The notes under the pieces were generated by a model that saw nothing but the letters and a program-made list of their open reading frames with translations, was not told the DNA's origin and made no database searches. From Calonectria ilicicola (taxonomy: Eukaryota > Ascomycota > Sordariomycetes > Hypocreales > Nectriaceae): a stretch of DNA of 64,000 nucleotides. Both the position numbers and the translations under genes were made by a program. Positions within the stretch are counted from its first letter, which is position 1. The number at the start of each line of letters is the position of its first letter. The stretch is taken from assembly GCA_020809705.1 (NCBI GenBank), contig CP085830.1, positions 186,001 to 250,000 on the forward strand, in the 5' to 3' direction. This document shows positions 44,897-56,848 of this stretch, piece by piece.

Positions 44897-47823
44897 TTCT
44901 TGCAACAGAATCAGCATTTGATAGGCTTGCTAGTCGAACTTGATAACATTCATATTTTTACATTGTGATCGGTATTTGGATAGCGTAGCATGTTCGTGAA
45001 ACATAAAATACGAGTTGAATCTGGAACAAATTATGAAGATAGGTTTTATTCAAGTCTTCCCAGTTCGAAGTATGTTGCAGAATAATACACACACAAAATA
45101 TTCCAAATATCACTAATCATCTTCTGTGCCATGGTTTCATTGCTTGATGCTTTTGGCCTGCTTCATGAGGGCTCCAGCCTCAACCAATATGTTCATTGCT
45201 CTTGTTCTCGCCCGTATTCCTGATATACTCATTGAATTCATAGATTAAGAAGATGTCAATAAATAGCATGACGTTTAGGATTATGAGTATGTCGAAGCAT
45301 TCTTTGCGTTCGTCCGCAAGCCTTGCGATCTTGTCGAGGGCTTAGCGAAGAAATATGGGTATAGTGTGGGAAGATAGTCGAGGCATGTAATAATTCGCCA
45401 CTTTCTTTACGCTAGCAGCCACAGTCCTGCTACTTGCAATTGACACTGCGGCAATCAGAGAGGTCAGGAAGGCGAATGCAGTATGGGAAGGGACTTGTGT
45501 GTACATCCCCCTCCATGTCTGCCTTTGTCGGCAAATTGAACAGGAGTGGGGATTCAGAGTTCCTTCGTTGGATGAGAAAGGCGCTCACGTACGAGTCCCG
45601 CTTGCTCTTCATCTGCGCCAGTTAAAGCCCCCACCTAAAAGAAATAGCCTTGCCGCAATCGTATGCCAAAATATCCCCATAGTAGCAAAAAGCCCATCTC
45701 CAGTCAATCAGACGATTCAGAACGGCATAATATATTACAGTAGCTTTTCGGGAAATTTACAGGGATAATGAGAAAAATGAGTGGGAAAAGGGGTAAGAGA
45801 AAAATATCAGAGGCATAGGAACCACCATATAAATACTTGCTTCACAGAAAGCAAAAGTTTATGGTTGCGGCCCACGAAACCGCCAAATGAGAATCAACGC
45901 TCAGAACATTGCCAGAGGTAAATAGCAACATACCAGTGTCTATCAGAGGTGATTCTCATCTGCTTGTATGTAAAGAAAATCAGGCGTATCCGCATCCTTT
46001 ATGAAGGTAGTCGCGTAATCATTCCCCCCAAGGACCGACGTTGTATTTGTGGAAAGATGTTCCTCGTCCTGGTCCTTGGAAATTTACGATGCTAAAAATA
46101 GCTGACGGGATTTGCCTAGGCTAAGCCTAAATAAGATAGCAAAACCCACCTCGCACCAACCCCAACTACCCTACAGACATCGATAATCGTCGCTATTATC
46201 TTCATGGTGTCTCATGTAAGAATTGTTAGCCAGTCAATACATAACAAATTATGGTGATTGTATGCTGAAAATGAGGAAGCTTTTTTTTCCTAACCTGATC
46301 TTTCAACTCGACCTCGGCTGTTGAAGAATGCATTCGTGTGACCATCTTTAGCGTGAGTGGGATCAACAAAATTCAAACTAGGCGAATGCAAGCGACACGA
46401 GTTTCTCCTGAACGCTACGCCGATATTGAATAGAATTACATAGATTGTAGCTAGTTTATCCGATTTTTATTCGAAGTCATTGTGGTTATTAGAGGTATGT
46501 CGCTATAGCCTTGAGGGTGTGCTCTACTCCATCTACCTAAATCAATTCCCCCAGAGCCTGCACATTCATCGCACATCAGAAAACCAACCGAAACGGCTGC
46601 TACCCGCAAAAAGTAAAAAAAATGACCTCAAAATGTTGCAGTCCTGTGCAAATTTGCCTAATTGCCAAGCAACAACTCTCGCGTCTGTGGTTATTTTGAC
46701 AAAAGTACATTTGGGAATATCCACCAACAAATTCTATTAGTCATTCGGATGTCGGGATGGATTGCTGGGGAAGATGCACGGGCTTAATGAAAGCTGCTTA
46801 AGGCTGTAGATTTGCGGGTAGTTTAGTTTTGGCAGCAGATGAAGAGCAATCTAATAAAATTCAGGTGGTCCAAATAGATCAGAAATAAATTGGCACAGTA
46901 AACTTTATCCTGTTGGGTCACTTGGCCTGGAATTCATGCCCATGACTTGAAATCCGTCTATTGATCAGCGGTCATCTTAGCGAGTTAGACAGGTCATGCC
47001 GCATCGTCGAACACGGTAAACTTTGGCTCTGCAGTTCGTATGCCCTTGAGAGAGTGGGATCGACACGACACGAGCAAGTCAAGAAGCGTACGCACGTGCC
47101 AGAGCGCCCAAGCACACCGTCATGATTTTCTAAAAATGGCCACCGTTTAGCCCTATACCGCCACAATTTGTAGCGCATGGACTGGTTGAACATGTCCTGT
47201 TATTTGCTTTGAGGCGGGGGCCAAAGCGGCAATGTCAACAGCCTCGTGCTTTGCGCCCGGCACGCGAAGGGGCGAAACATGACATCTGAACGGCCATGTC
47301 AACGGCCCGTCACGTTTCAGGGTGATTGAGTGGCAGAAAATAGTACGGAATGTTCTTTGCGTCTAGAATGCATCTAGAATGCTTCTAGTGCGTGCACTCG
47401 CTGTGCATGACGAAATACAGTACAGAAAGCGCATGTTTACAGCTGTCCAAAGTACTGCCTCCATCTATTCCTTGACAATCCATTGTTTGTATGATGCAGC
47501 CCGCGGAAACCGATCCCGTCGTGCCCCAGAGATCTGCATAGAATTCATCTCCCCTTGATTTGCCGTCCGTCCAAGCTGTGGAGGTGGCACGGTTGAGGCC
47601 TCGTATTGTCCCAGGAATGATGTCAGTTGCTGGCCCCAGCTTCCATCATAGCACTTCGGGATCGCCTCGAACTATGATCGAAAAGACTATATAATATCCC
47701 TAATTCTGTCCCTCAAAATATCTTATTCCCATCATCAACACTTCAATTACATCTTATCTCACATCTTCTCTCACTCACAACTTTAATCAACAACTTCCCA
47801 TTCTCTTCAACCCAACCACCAAA
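44897..47823. other. Gene-empty stretch of 2.9 kb
   Basis: The longest stretch without a gene. It holds scattered AT-rich runs and several short frames (45430-45770, 46480-46740) that have neither domain motifs nor plausible splice partners. No transposon ends or long repeats are seen. The last 140 bp contain the TATA box of the next gene. Confidence 0.45.
47688..47694 (+). promoter_or_regulatory. TATA box of PhiA-like gene
   Basis: TATATAA about 130 bp upstream of the start at 47824, followed by a long C/T- and CAA-rich leader typical of strongly expressed fungal genes. Confidence 0.5.
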
Positions 47824-48440
47824 ATGCAGTTCAAGTCTCTCCTCCTCGCTGCCGGCCTTGCCGCTGCCGCTCCTTCTGCTCGAGACACCGCCATTGTCTC
47901 CAACCCCTCTTTCCGCCTCCAGTCCATCCGATCTGGTAGCGATGTTCAGTATGCTGCCTTCAAGGCCGCTAGCAGCAGCCTCTTCCTGAACCTCAAGCAC
48001 ACCAAGGCCACTTGCGATTCCAGCACCGACGGCTCTGGCTACTTCTACCTCAACAACGGCGAGCTCTACCTTTACAGGACTGAGAACCCCCCTCAGCAGG
48101 TCTACGTCGACCGCTCTGGCATGGGTAAGTTACATTTCATCTCGTGTTCAAAATCGCATCTCGCTAACAAACTATTTCAGGCCAGGGTAAGATCGGCTAC
48201 ACCACCGGTGCTCAGTCTCCTCCTAAGAACGCTGAGCGCAGTGGCTTCTCCTATACTAGCGCTGCTGGCCTTACCTTCAACGGTGCTGGCTTCATCGCCT
48301 GCCCCGGTGCTACCGACAACTCCTACAGCCTCTGGATTAGCACTGGCACTGCCAACCCTGGCGGCAACTCCAACTGTGTTGGCATTAAGGCCAACGTCAT
48401 TGACGAGTCCAAGCCCGTCAACTGCCTCTACACTGAGTAA
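47824..48440 (+). CDS. PhiA-like secreted cell-wall protein (186 aa)
   Basis: Exons 47824-48124 and 48181-48440 encode 186 residues. A signal peptide (MQFKSLLLAAGLAAAAPSA) is followed by a small globular domain with SNPSFRLQSIRSGSDVQYAAF, YFYLNNGELYLYRT and two Cys near the C-terminus (NSNCVGIKA, VNCLY). This pattern matches the PhiA phialide/cell-wall protein family of moulds, abundant in culture fluid and linked to conidiation. Codon use is strongly biased to C-ending codons, unlike the neighbouring genes, which together with a good TATA box and a CT-rich leader suggests very high expression. Confidence 0.88.
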
Positions 48441-49015
48441 ATTTAGACCTAGTGGTTACTTTTGGGATTATACCTTGTAATACATACTATAGACTATAGA
48501 CTTATCAATAATTAGACAAATTATTATGTCTCAACTAAAGTCGCTTCAAACATTTGTCACTGCCTACAACCTCTGCGCCTCGTATAGGCTAGTCGCATTT
48601 TCCCTCTAGTTAGTGACAATCACCTCTAAGATTCCTACAGGGTTGAAAGAATGGCTTCAAAAAAGCTTTCGTTTACAATTTAATTATCGCCATTGGTCTT
48701 TGTTAATTCCTTTTTTCTTTATAAGAAAAAGGAAACAAACAGAAAGTCTAGCATTTACCATTTTTAGACACATTCAGTTACGTCACAAAACTTTGAATTG
48801 TACCATTGAACCCTCTCTATTATCTATTTCATCAAGATAAAATAACGATATAGCTTTGTGAAAGTGAAAATGCCTTCCAGGTAACACCAGTATTTCATGT
48901 AGGTATCTTCCAATGTTATTGGCTCCAATGCCGGATTTTACTCATGATCGTGTTCTATGCCAAATACCCTCTTCCATTGCTTGTGTGGAATTTTAGCTCA
49001 TGTCTATTGTCTAGT
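48441..49015. other. Intergenic between convergent PhiA-like and ceramidase genes
   Basis: AT-rich 3' flanks; nothing recognisable apart from short frames. Confidence 0.5.
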
Positions 49016-50240
49016 TTAACTCTTCTTTGATGACTTTGTGTCACCTAATAAGATTCTTTCTGTGAGTCTTGTTGCAGGAGGAACAGGGAAAGCGAAAAGA
49101 TCCGTAGGATCTTCTGTCACTTCGCCCGAGGTTATTAGGTCCACAACCGCGACAGCAACGTAACCGCCGATGGCAGTGAAAACATGCCACCTATTTAATG
49201 TTAGTTTGGGTGCTGCAGGGGCAGTGTCACGGCATGTGCCGGCCGACATACCATCCATGGAGTTCTGTAAAGAACGCAAGGGGAACACCAACAAAATGCC
49301 TGAAGTCTGTCAATAGTTGGCATGCCCAATCATCGATTAACCAGACAATGTAGCCGAAGACAAAACTGGCTAATAATTCTGTCAGTATTATGTTTTGATG
49401 GCGCTGGTTAGAACCTTACCGCAACCAAGTCTCGCAATGTATTGGAATTTCTTCCTTAAAACAGGGTCGGGAACTTGTTCCGGAATCATTGTTGTCACCC
49501 GGGTGGTGATGATGAGAACTGCCAGACCAAAGGTTGTGGCATGAAGAAGGAACTCGTCCATGACCATGTGAGTGACCATCACGATAGTAAAGAGTATTGA
49601 CAGGACAATTGCCAATAGTCTAGCCCGCTGTGGGCTAGCTTTGAAAGCAAGAACTCGATACATTAACGGCGTGGTTAGAAGATGCATAGAGAGTTCGTCG
49701 GCTACACGTTTGTAACAATTTAGAAACAAGACATCATGGCATGTGGGCCAAATCGAAGAACCTACACATTTGGGTGTGGTATTTTAGTGTCATGTGGTAT
49801 CCGCCGGAACACATGCCTACGCCAATTAAGCCACAGTACAGAACTAGGCGAGGCCCAAGCGCGGGCTTGTGGCGGGTGGTGACGATTCCATAGCATCCAT
49901 ATGCAACTTGGAGGTGTTAATTTTATTCCTCACATGGAATATATTTCACAGAATGAGAACGGACCATAGACTAGGCTGCTGAGTGTATTGACAAATTCCG
50001 CAATGTAGCGCGTGATGACATAATCCTATTTTTACGGTAGTGTGAGAAGATGCTTGCTTGCTTGCTTTGGCCCGATTCGCGTGGGTGGCGGGAATATGGA
50101 TCGGGTCAAAGTACCTCTTCACAAAAGCTGCAATGAATGTATGAGCAATCAAATCAATCAGCCTTGACGGGAACGTGGGGAGGGCCTCACTTCAAATAAG
50201 AGGTCTGGGCGCCCCAGAACGGTTGCGTCGATTTATCCAT
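49016..50240 (-). CDS. Alkaline (phyto)ceramidase, seven exons including a 13-nt exon (279 aa)
   Basis: Exons 50240-50191, 50127-50115, 50025-49965, 49906-49766, 49701-49420, 49369-49252 and 49190-49016 combine in phase to 279 residues, the usual length of the Ydc1/Ypc1/ACER family. The membrane protein begins with FWGAQTSYLNFCEEDYV (the family's conserved N-terminal acidic motif), continues with IAEFVNTLSS, has GGYHMTLKYHTQM...DELSMHL (conserved His and Asp of the zinc site) and ends with WACQLL...FTELHGWWHVFTAIGGY with the second His pair. About seven hydrophobic segments are visible. It hydrolyses ceramide to sphingoid base and fatty acid in the ER/Golgi membrane. Exon 2 is only 13 nt long but is needed for both phase and the NFCEED motif. 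Confidence 0.9.
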
Positions 50241-51401
50241 GGCAGCCGTACAATCAATCAATCAGTGCTGGCGGATTGAACGGAGAGAATAGGGCACTGC
50301 GCGAGGCTGTGCGCGGTGACGTGGCTTTAAATAGAGACTGCCAAAGCCTCGATTCTGGCTGAGAGACACTCTCGCATGGTACGCATGGCGAAAAAGGACA
50401 AGCTTCCGGGGTGGCGCGCCAATGAAAAGCCGGCTAAAGAGGATCACAGCTGCAAGATGGAGTTCTGTTTCCGATCTTGCCGAGCGGTCTGGATGGGCAA
50501 AATCCGACAAGGCCCCGCTCCTTGCCGGGCATCCGCCAGCATAAGCTGAATGAGCATTTGCACTTTGCATTGTTGGCCATGCTGGTTGGTTGTGTTGTGT
50601 TGGCTGGAGTAGGACGCGCTGAATATCCAGTGTGTGCTCTCCAACCCGAGCCAGACGAAGGTTTCGGATCATGAAACAATAAAATTAAACTAAACAATAC
50701 ATGTCACGTGGGGCACAATATTCTCACACATTTGCCCCGGTTTTGTCATGCTGAATCCTTCACGTGTGCGCTATATCATTAATCAAGGCCCATCTCACAG
50801 CACACGTTTGGAGAGGCCTCGTGCATTTACCAGTATCGTATCCTTCGCATAAATAGGCACCGTCGGGTCAACAGAGTAGCGGCATTTGGGTGGCAGTGAA
50901 GATAAGCGAAGGTAGAATGTCTCAGATTCATTTAGCTTACAAGCTAATCGTAATTTGGCAAGACGCCCTTAATTCGCATGCATGCCCTCTGGCGTTTCTC
51001 GTTAGTAGTATCCAATCTTGATTTGAATCGTTCTACATTGTATTTGTTCGACTATGCCTGTGTTGAATGGAAGGGGTAAGGAAATGCTGAGAGACTATTT
51101 ACCTTATTCGCATGAGTAAAGGATATTTATCGCTTTTTTAGCTTATTATAAATTATTCATTCGACATCATCAGCTATTCTGATGTGATATAAATGCATTA
51201 TGTTTAAAGGTGTTGACTTTTCCTTCAACGGTAGAATGTTCCGTGATTCATTGGACCCACACGTCCCTGAGAAAACCATCGTCTTGAGATGCATGCACAA
51301 GAAACATCGTTATGCGTGATGCAAACCTTCCCCAGCGTGACCCCATTTCCAAAAAAAAAAAGTCTAGCCTATGAGTCCCGGACTCGACAAGAAGCTTGAT
51401 C
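50241..51401. other. Intergenic, ceramidase promoter and GH114 3' flank
   Basis: 1.2 kb. Overlapping minus-strand frames at 50262-50700 have arginine/alanine-rich, unstructured composition and no domain; I regard them as chance. A run of 12 A is at about 51351-51362. No gene. Confidence 0.4.
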
Positions 51402-52446
51402 TCAATTAACACTTGTGTAAAAAGGTTTTGATTGCCCGCAGTATTGGACCCAGCCATCAAGAAGACGCTGTTTCATAACAATGCTAAAACCCTTATTCCC
51501 TGCCGCATTAGTTGAGCCAGGACAGATTCGATTTACCTGATCAGCAGAAACCTGATTTTTTGACCAAGTTGGGTACTCAATCTCGAATACTGGTTTTTTG
51601 GCGTTGATGAAAGGCTGGTAAAGTGCGCATTCAGAGTATCTTGTGCATGATTCGACGACAGCAAATCTCACCCACGGTAGCACATCTGCGATAATTTCTG
51701 CCGTGTTCTTGAGGCCAATACCAATTCCATATGATTCAGCCGTCTTGGATAAAAATTTGACGTAGTCGACTGCATCTGCTTTCGTCAAATTGATGCCGTT
51801 GGTATTTAACTGCGGTATACCATGTCAGCATCAAAGTTTATAAAAAGTTAGACCAAAAGTACAACATGAGCGAAAGAAAGCGGGCATGGGATGATCTTAC
51901 GAAGCCATTAATGTTGTCTGGATCAAGTGCATCACACCCTTTTTGAGCTGCGTAGGCAATGCGCTGCTTCATGATATTGCGCACATTGGCGCTGCGGATA
52001 TTGAGCCAGCGCTCAGCGGCCCAGCCATCTAGACTGGCTCCAAGATCAGATTTTTTGAATTGAGAAGCATCCCGGCGCCAGGGTTCGTATGAACCAGCGC
52101 TGAAATAGCAGATGACCTTTTTGCTATTTTTGTGCAGATAACTGATGGTGCTGGCGTTATTGTCAAAAAGATCAAAATCCCAGATTTTAACATCGGGAAC
52201 GAGGGTTTTGCCAGTAATTTTGATTGGCCGCAATAAAACAATCTGCCACTTCGTTCCCACTTCCGGCTGCCAAACACGCTGAGTCGTTAATTTTTCCGAG
52301 GGCGGCGAATAACCTCGATAGCGAGACCCTGAAACCAAGCCGCTGTCTTCTCTGATCGCCAAGGGCTTAGCGGTAGCTATTCGGATGCCTATCACGGCGA
52401 ACATGACACCCAGCGCCCATGGCATCTTGTTAAGAGTTATCTTCAT
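51402..52446 (-). CDS. Secreted GH114 glycosidase, endo-alpha-1,4-polygalactosaminidase-like (317 aa)
   Basis: Exons 52446-51901 and 51809-51402 (91-nt intron) encode 317 residues. A signal peptide (ALGVMFAVIGIRIATA) precedes a TIM-barrel of the GH114 type: WQIVLL, VICYFSAGSYEPWR, CDALDPDNINGF (the acidic catalytic strand), AVDYVKFLSKTAESYGIGIGLKN, FAVVESCTRYSEC and KPVFEIEYP. The family cleaves galactosaminogalactan, an amino-sugar polymer of fungal walls and biofilms, so the protein probably remodels the producer's own extracellular polysaccharide or attacks that of other fungi. It is intact and has no cluster-like neighbours. Confidence 0.92.
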
Positions 52447-53618
52447 GGTGTAGCCTTTTTCGGTTTTCGAAATCTAGAAAATGCTTGATTGGCGCATACG
52501 TCAAGACACATGAGACTTTGAACATAGAAATTATGGGGAAATGACTTGACGTGATTTCGAGGATTGTAATTGATAGAGGTGGAGGTTAAAACAAAAGTAA
52601 GCTTTGTCTGTGCTGATTGTGAATGAGGAGTCGATTAAGATTATATGGCCTTTGACTTAGTATCTTTAGATTCATTGGTAAGGCCTTATTTTGGACCGGC
52701 TGTACGTTGCTCTATATTTAATCACGATAGCAGATGTTTCAAAAACGGAGAGCGTTCAGCTTTGTATGCCATATTAAGCCACGCGATCGGTGGCGTTGGC
52801 CCACATTCCGGAGTTCGGACGGCGTTCACATGGATCGAAACTGTTACAAAGATTCTGATATTGGTACAGTCCAGAATTGACTGTAGTTAGATATTAAAAT
52901 ATTATATGAAAGCATGGAGAATCATCTATATTTTGTCCTTTTCATGTAGAAGTGTGATCAACTCCAACGTAATTCTATTCGTTGACCCATCATGTCTCAC
53001 TCACTGAACCACGTGGCGAAATACACTCTGAGCTATAGGTCTTTAACCCTTATCAATCAGAGATTTATCAACTTTTTAATCTCAATGGCTCTTTAGCCAG
53101 CCAAATCTGAAATTTCCATTAAGTTTAATAACAGTTTGTAGGTGATGTTAAACGTAGCTGGGCACAGGTGGCGGCCACTCCACCTATTAGGGGCTAATGA
53201 TGGCCGATCACATACCATAATAAACGCTCTTTTTGAAGTAAATATAGCCTAAATCACGCACTTGCATTCCAATTCACATTCCAACATTCTACTAATTTCC
53301 CTTAGTCAAGTTTCTGTCTGGCCATTTTGAACACAGCTTAACGGCCTTATCAGGAATAGCCGGACATTTTTCCGAATTAAACCTGAGATTTTATTTCAGA
53401 TTTTGTGGTGCTTTGAAAATGGTGTATCAAAAAATTATAGAATGGATAGTGAGACACATTTACGTGTTACCGACGGTACACATATCTAGCTTTTCAGGGC
53501 TAGCACTAGGAGAGAGGACTGCGAAATAGAAACAAGGCGATAATGGCTGTACTGTGGTGGGACGAGTCTAGACGCTTCCCTACTAGCTAACTCGTAATGT
53601 ACGTATGTAAAAAGCTTC
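52447..53618. other. Intergenic, GH114 promoter
   Basis: 1.2 kb AT-rich sequence with no gene seen. Confidence 0.45.
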
Positions 53619-54856
53619 TCATGGGCCTCCAGCACGACCGGACTTGTCCCAATAAGCATCGCCTTGAGCCCTGCAGGTGCCAACGACACAGTAGTAACCT
53701 CCATTTCGGTTTTGCTGGTTGGGCGAGTACATGACGAAATTGTCTGATGCCTTGTACCAACCAGGATTGCAAGTGTCGTCTTCATAGTTTGCCACAGTAT
53801 CTGGGTGCTGGCGTCAGTAGAGTTCCAAATAGCCGCGGACTTTTTAGTGCTTACAAGCAGTATGGGCCGTATTATACCAGACACAGACGGAGTCGCCTTG
53901 ATTACCATAGCAGGTATACTCGCTACCAGTCGACCATTCCTTTTGGACTGAAAATCCACCAGAGATCCAACCGTCAGCACTGATGTCAGAGGACCAGCCG
54001 ATCGAGAAGGACTTCGATTCCGACTGGCCTACGGCGCATGATGGTGATGCACCGCAGTTTATCACTTGCTATTGAAACCCGTTAGTCCTGAGCTCTCAAC
54101 CACTTTCAATCCATTTGTTTTTTTTGTTCAAATTTTCTTTTCCATGGGAGGAAAACGGGGAGGAAAACAAGGCTGTAAATAACAGATTGCAAATAAAACG
54201 GGGGTATTCTTACAGAGAGTTGTTTGTCATAGTAGTTCTGGTGGGGATTGCCTGTGCCACTGCTGTCAGCCCAATATTCGTCGTTAAAACTAGTCGCCAA
54301 GCATACCATCACCCTGCAAAGAGGTCGTTGCGAGAAAATGGCAATCTGGGGGAAGGGGTTCGCGTTTGCGAGAGTCGCGGTGGCCGAGGTCCCGTTGCAA
54401 AGGGCTTCGTTTTCCAATCGAGGTCTCGTTCGCTGGCACGCGGTTGGTCGAAGTAAAGAAGCGAATATGTTCTTTAACAACGTCATCGTCGTGGCAGTTG
54501 TCCTCAGCATCTACGTCGGAGGGGCTCCAGGTGATCCCGGAGCATTCGACAACAGCAACTTGCCCATTGTATTTTTTGGTGCAAACCGGCCCTCCAGAGT
54601 AAGCCGGGACAGAATGAGCGTTGTAATTGGCCTCACCAATAGTGAAGTTTCCAAAACCGTTATCATCTACACCAGTGAAGTCGATAACTTCATCATGAGT
54701 AGAAAGTACACTTGAGCAGCTCCTAGCGATGAGCTTCGAGTCTTCAAAGACGCTGATGGATGTGTTTCTGGCAGTCTTGTCATGACTCCAGATGACTTTG
54801 ACATCAGCGCAAGCCGCTGACGCCACTAGGGCAAGAGAAAGAATGAAGGAATGCAT
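53619..54856 (-). CDS. Small secreted Cys-containing protein of unknown function (first intron uncertain)
   Basis: A signal peptide (MHSFILSLALVASAACA) opens the frame at 54856. The later exons are firm: ...54214, 54068-53855 and 53800-53619, ending in a region with KEWSTGSEYTCYGN, VCVWYNT, DDTCNPGWY, YYCVVGTC. Between them the frame changes: the first exon (54856 onward) and the exon ending at 54214 are in different frames and overlap at about 54510-54290, so one intron must lie here, but I found no pair that is convincing; GTT-type donors near 54480 with an acceptor at about 54350 is one option. At least six Cys after the signal sequence suggest disulphides. Dibasic KR sites occur in the doubtful part. 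A TATA box is at 54951. I do not recognise a family; such proteins are often effectors or antimicrobial. Confidence 0.65.
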
Positions 54857-54950
54857 TTTGATGGACCGTCAAAGATGATTATGCGTAAAAGCCACCGTTT
54901 TAAGGCTGAGCTGAGTGGTTTGTAGACATTTCGAGGCCCTGAATTCCAGC

Positions 54951-54959
54951 CTTTATATA
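54951..54959 (-). promoter_or_regulatory. TATA box of secreted-protein gene
   Basis: TATATAAAG on the minus strand, about 95 bp upstream of the start codon at 54856. Confidence 0.45.
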
Positions 54960-56848
54960 CTCGGACGAAGCAGCACTGGCAAGGTTCAATGAATTAGAAA
55001 CAGAATTAGGAAGGTATCCCGAAGCTCCATGCTGCGCCCCATGACCGGTTCATACATGACTATACACCGCAAAACCAATATGGGAGTCGATGGCATTCTG
55101 ATGGAATATCCATCATCAACCGATGGACGCGATATTGCCTTGGTCCAGTCCAGAAACTTGGAGGCTTATCGTAAGCCCTAGCGCGCCTGGGATTCGGCCC
55201 GGGGACCCTTGGGGTTAGATTCTTGTGGACTCTGGGTCCAATTTTCTCTGCCGAGTAGCCGAAGCAGCTGCAGTTTGCAAAACCCGTTTAGTACCCTTGG
55301 CCCCCTTGAGCCATGCTGTATTCGGTACAAAAGGATGAATTATACAAATGGCAGTGCAAAGATACTACCCAACCTGCGTGTTTACCGCTGACTCATTTCC
55401 CTATTCCGGGGTAAAGACCGCGTATTCTATCAATAGAAAATTATATGCATTCGAATCCAATAGGTTAAAACTCTGAACCACTCCTCTTTTCACTCTGGCC
55501 GGTAATTGGACTAACTTGGCGGCTCATATGGTCAGGGGTGTATTGGATTTTTCTTGTGTAAGCAGCCGCTGATAAGCAGTTTGGGTTGAGAATGAAGGTT
55601 GAATAAAAGCTAAATATAAAGATATCCACTTTAATTCCTGATGCCTGTTTCCCAAATTTCTTTCAGCTCCACGGCTAGAATTCAACTCCTTCAGGTTGTT
55701 GACCATAGCTCTAGCCTTTAGCAGATATTACCGAGAATGCCTAAGCCCTAAATGTTCAATTTGGATCGCGTGCCCTTCATGGATTGCAGATATGGAGGTC
55801 ACAAGTTCCTGGTCAGGAACCCTTGTGCAGTCTTGAATGGGGAAATCTTGTGGAATGGTCCAAACGGCGACCAGGGTTCAAACGGCGATCGTCGTTCCAC
55901 CACCGAGGCTCGGGAACCCGCGCCAAGGATGAGGCTAACACAAATCGGATGCCGGCAATAGCAACATCGGCCATTGCCGTTTATGGAACAGGCTCTTTTG
56001 GGTAATAAAACAACCACGCGACCAGAGTATTTTGAGTAGTTGAACCCGAAGCTAGAGGATCGGCCAGATTAGCCACAGGGGTATAACCCAGGGACAAATG
56101 GAGGGCCTATTGCTGAATTCCTTTTTGGAATTTTACACGACTTGTTTATCAGGACGAACTCGGATCGGAATGGCCGATACGGGTGACCCGGTCGTCTCGT
56201 CGATGCCAGCAAATGGAGCACTTTGCTCTAAAGCAGGCGTCGTTTAAGTCACATGCAATAATAATAACCTAAGCCGTATGAATAATTTTACTCTTGATCA
56301 TTATTGATCGATTTGATTTTCGAGAACGGTCAGCTTCATAATATAGGCATTTGTCTGGAGGTGGATACTGTCATTTACACCAAGCGCCACAAAGCAAATC
56401 CCTCCACTATTCCAAGGCGAAAATTTCTACGGCGTGAGCCATTTATTTGATAAATTTATCATAGTGTCACGAGCTAGGGATAGACCAATCGTGATGAATA
56501 CTAAAAGCATGTCCAAAATACGATTCCACATCTGGCCATCAAATTCAGAGCCCCGAGTGTCTATCACCATTCGACTGCACGATCACAGGATAGAGGAAAA
56601 AATAAGGGCTTCATTGCATATATGCCCATACCTAAGCTACCAAGTCAATATCCAGCTGCAGAACCCTGCGAATGCATGTGTGAATATTGAACTCCACCCC
56701 CTCGTTGTTTGTATTACTTGTCCAGTGTAGGGTGTGCAACCAATGTTTTTAGGATGTCAAAGATGAAGGGCAAGATCTGGTCGTACGATTCCTAGCTCTT
56801 TTCGAACCACGCCCTCCGACATACCATAGCTTGGTCGTTGTTTTTTCT
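54960..56848. other. Intergenic, 1.9 kb
   Basis: AT-rich with scattered short frames that show no domain or splice logic. It contains the 3' flank of the PKS gene. No gene seen. Confidence 0.45.

Noticed and set aside
50262..50700. Overlapping minus-strand frames up to 136 codons upstream of the ceramidase
   Set aside because: Three overlapping frames with Arg/Ala-rich composition, no motif and no splice link; likely chance in a GC-richer promoter.
54115..54715. Plus-strand frames of 113-155 codons opposite the secreted protein
   Set aside because: Antisense shadows; the minus strand has a signal peptide and TATA box.
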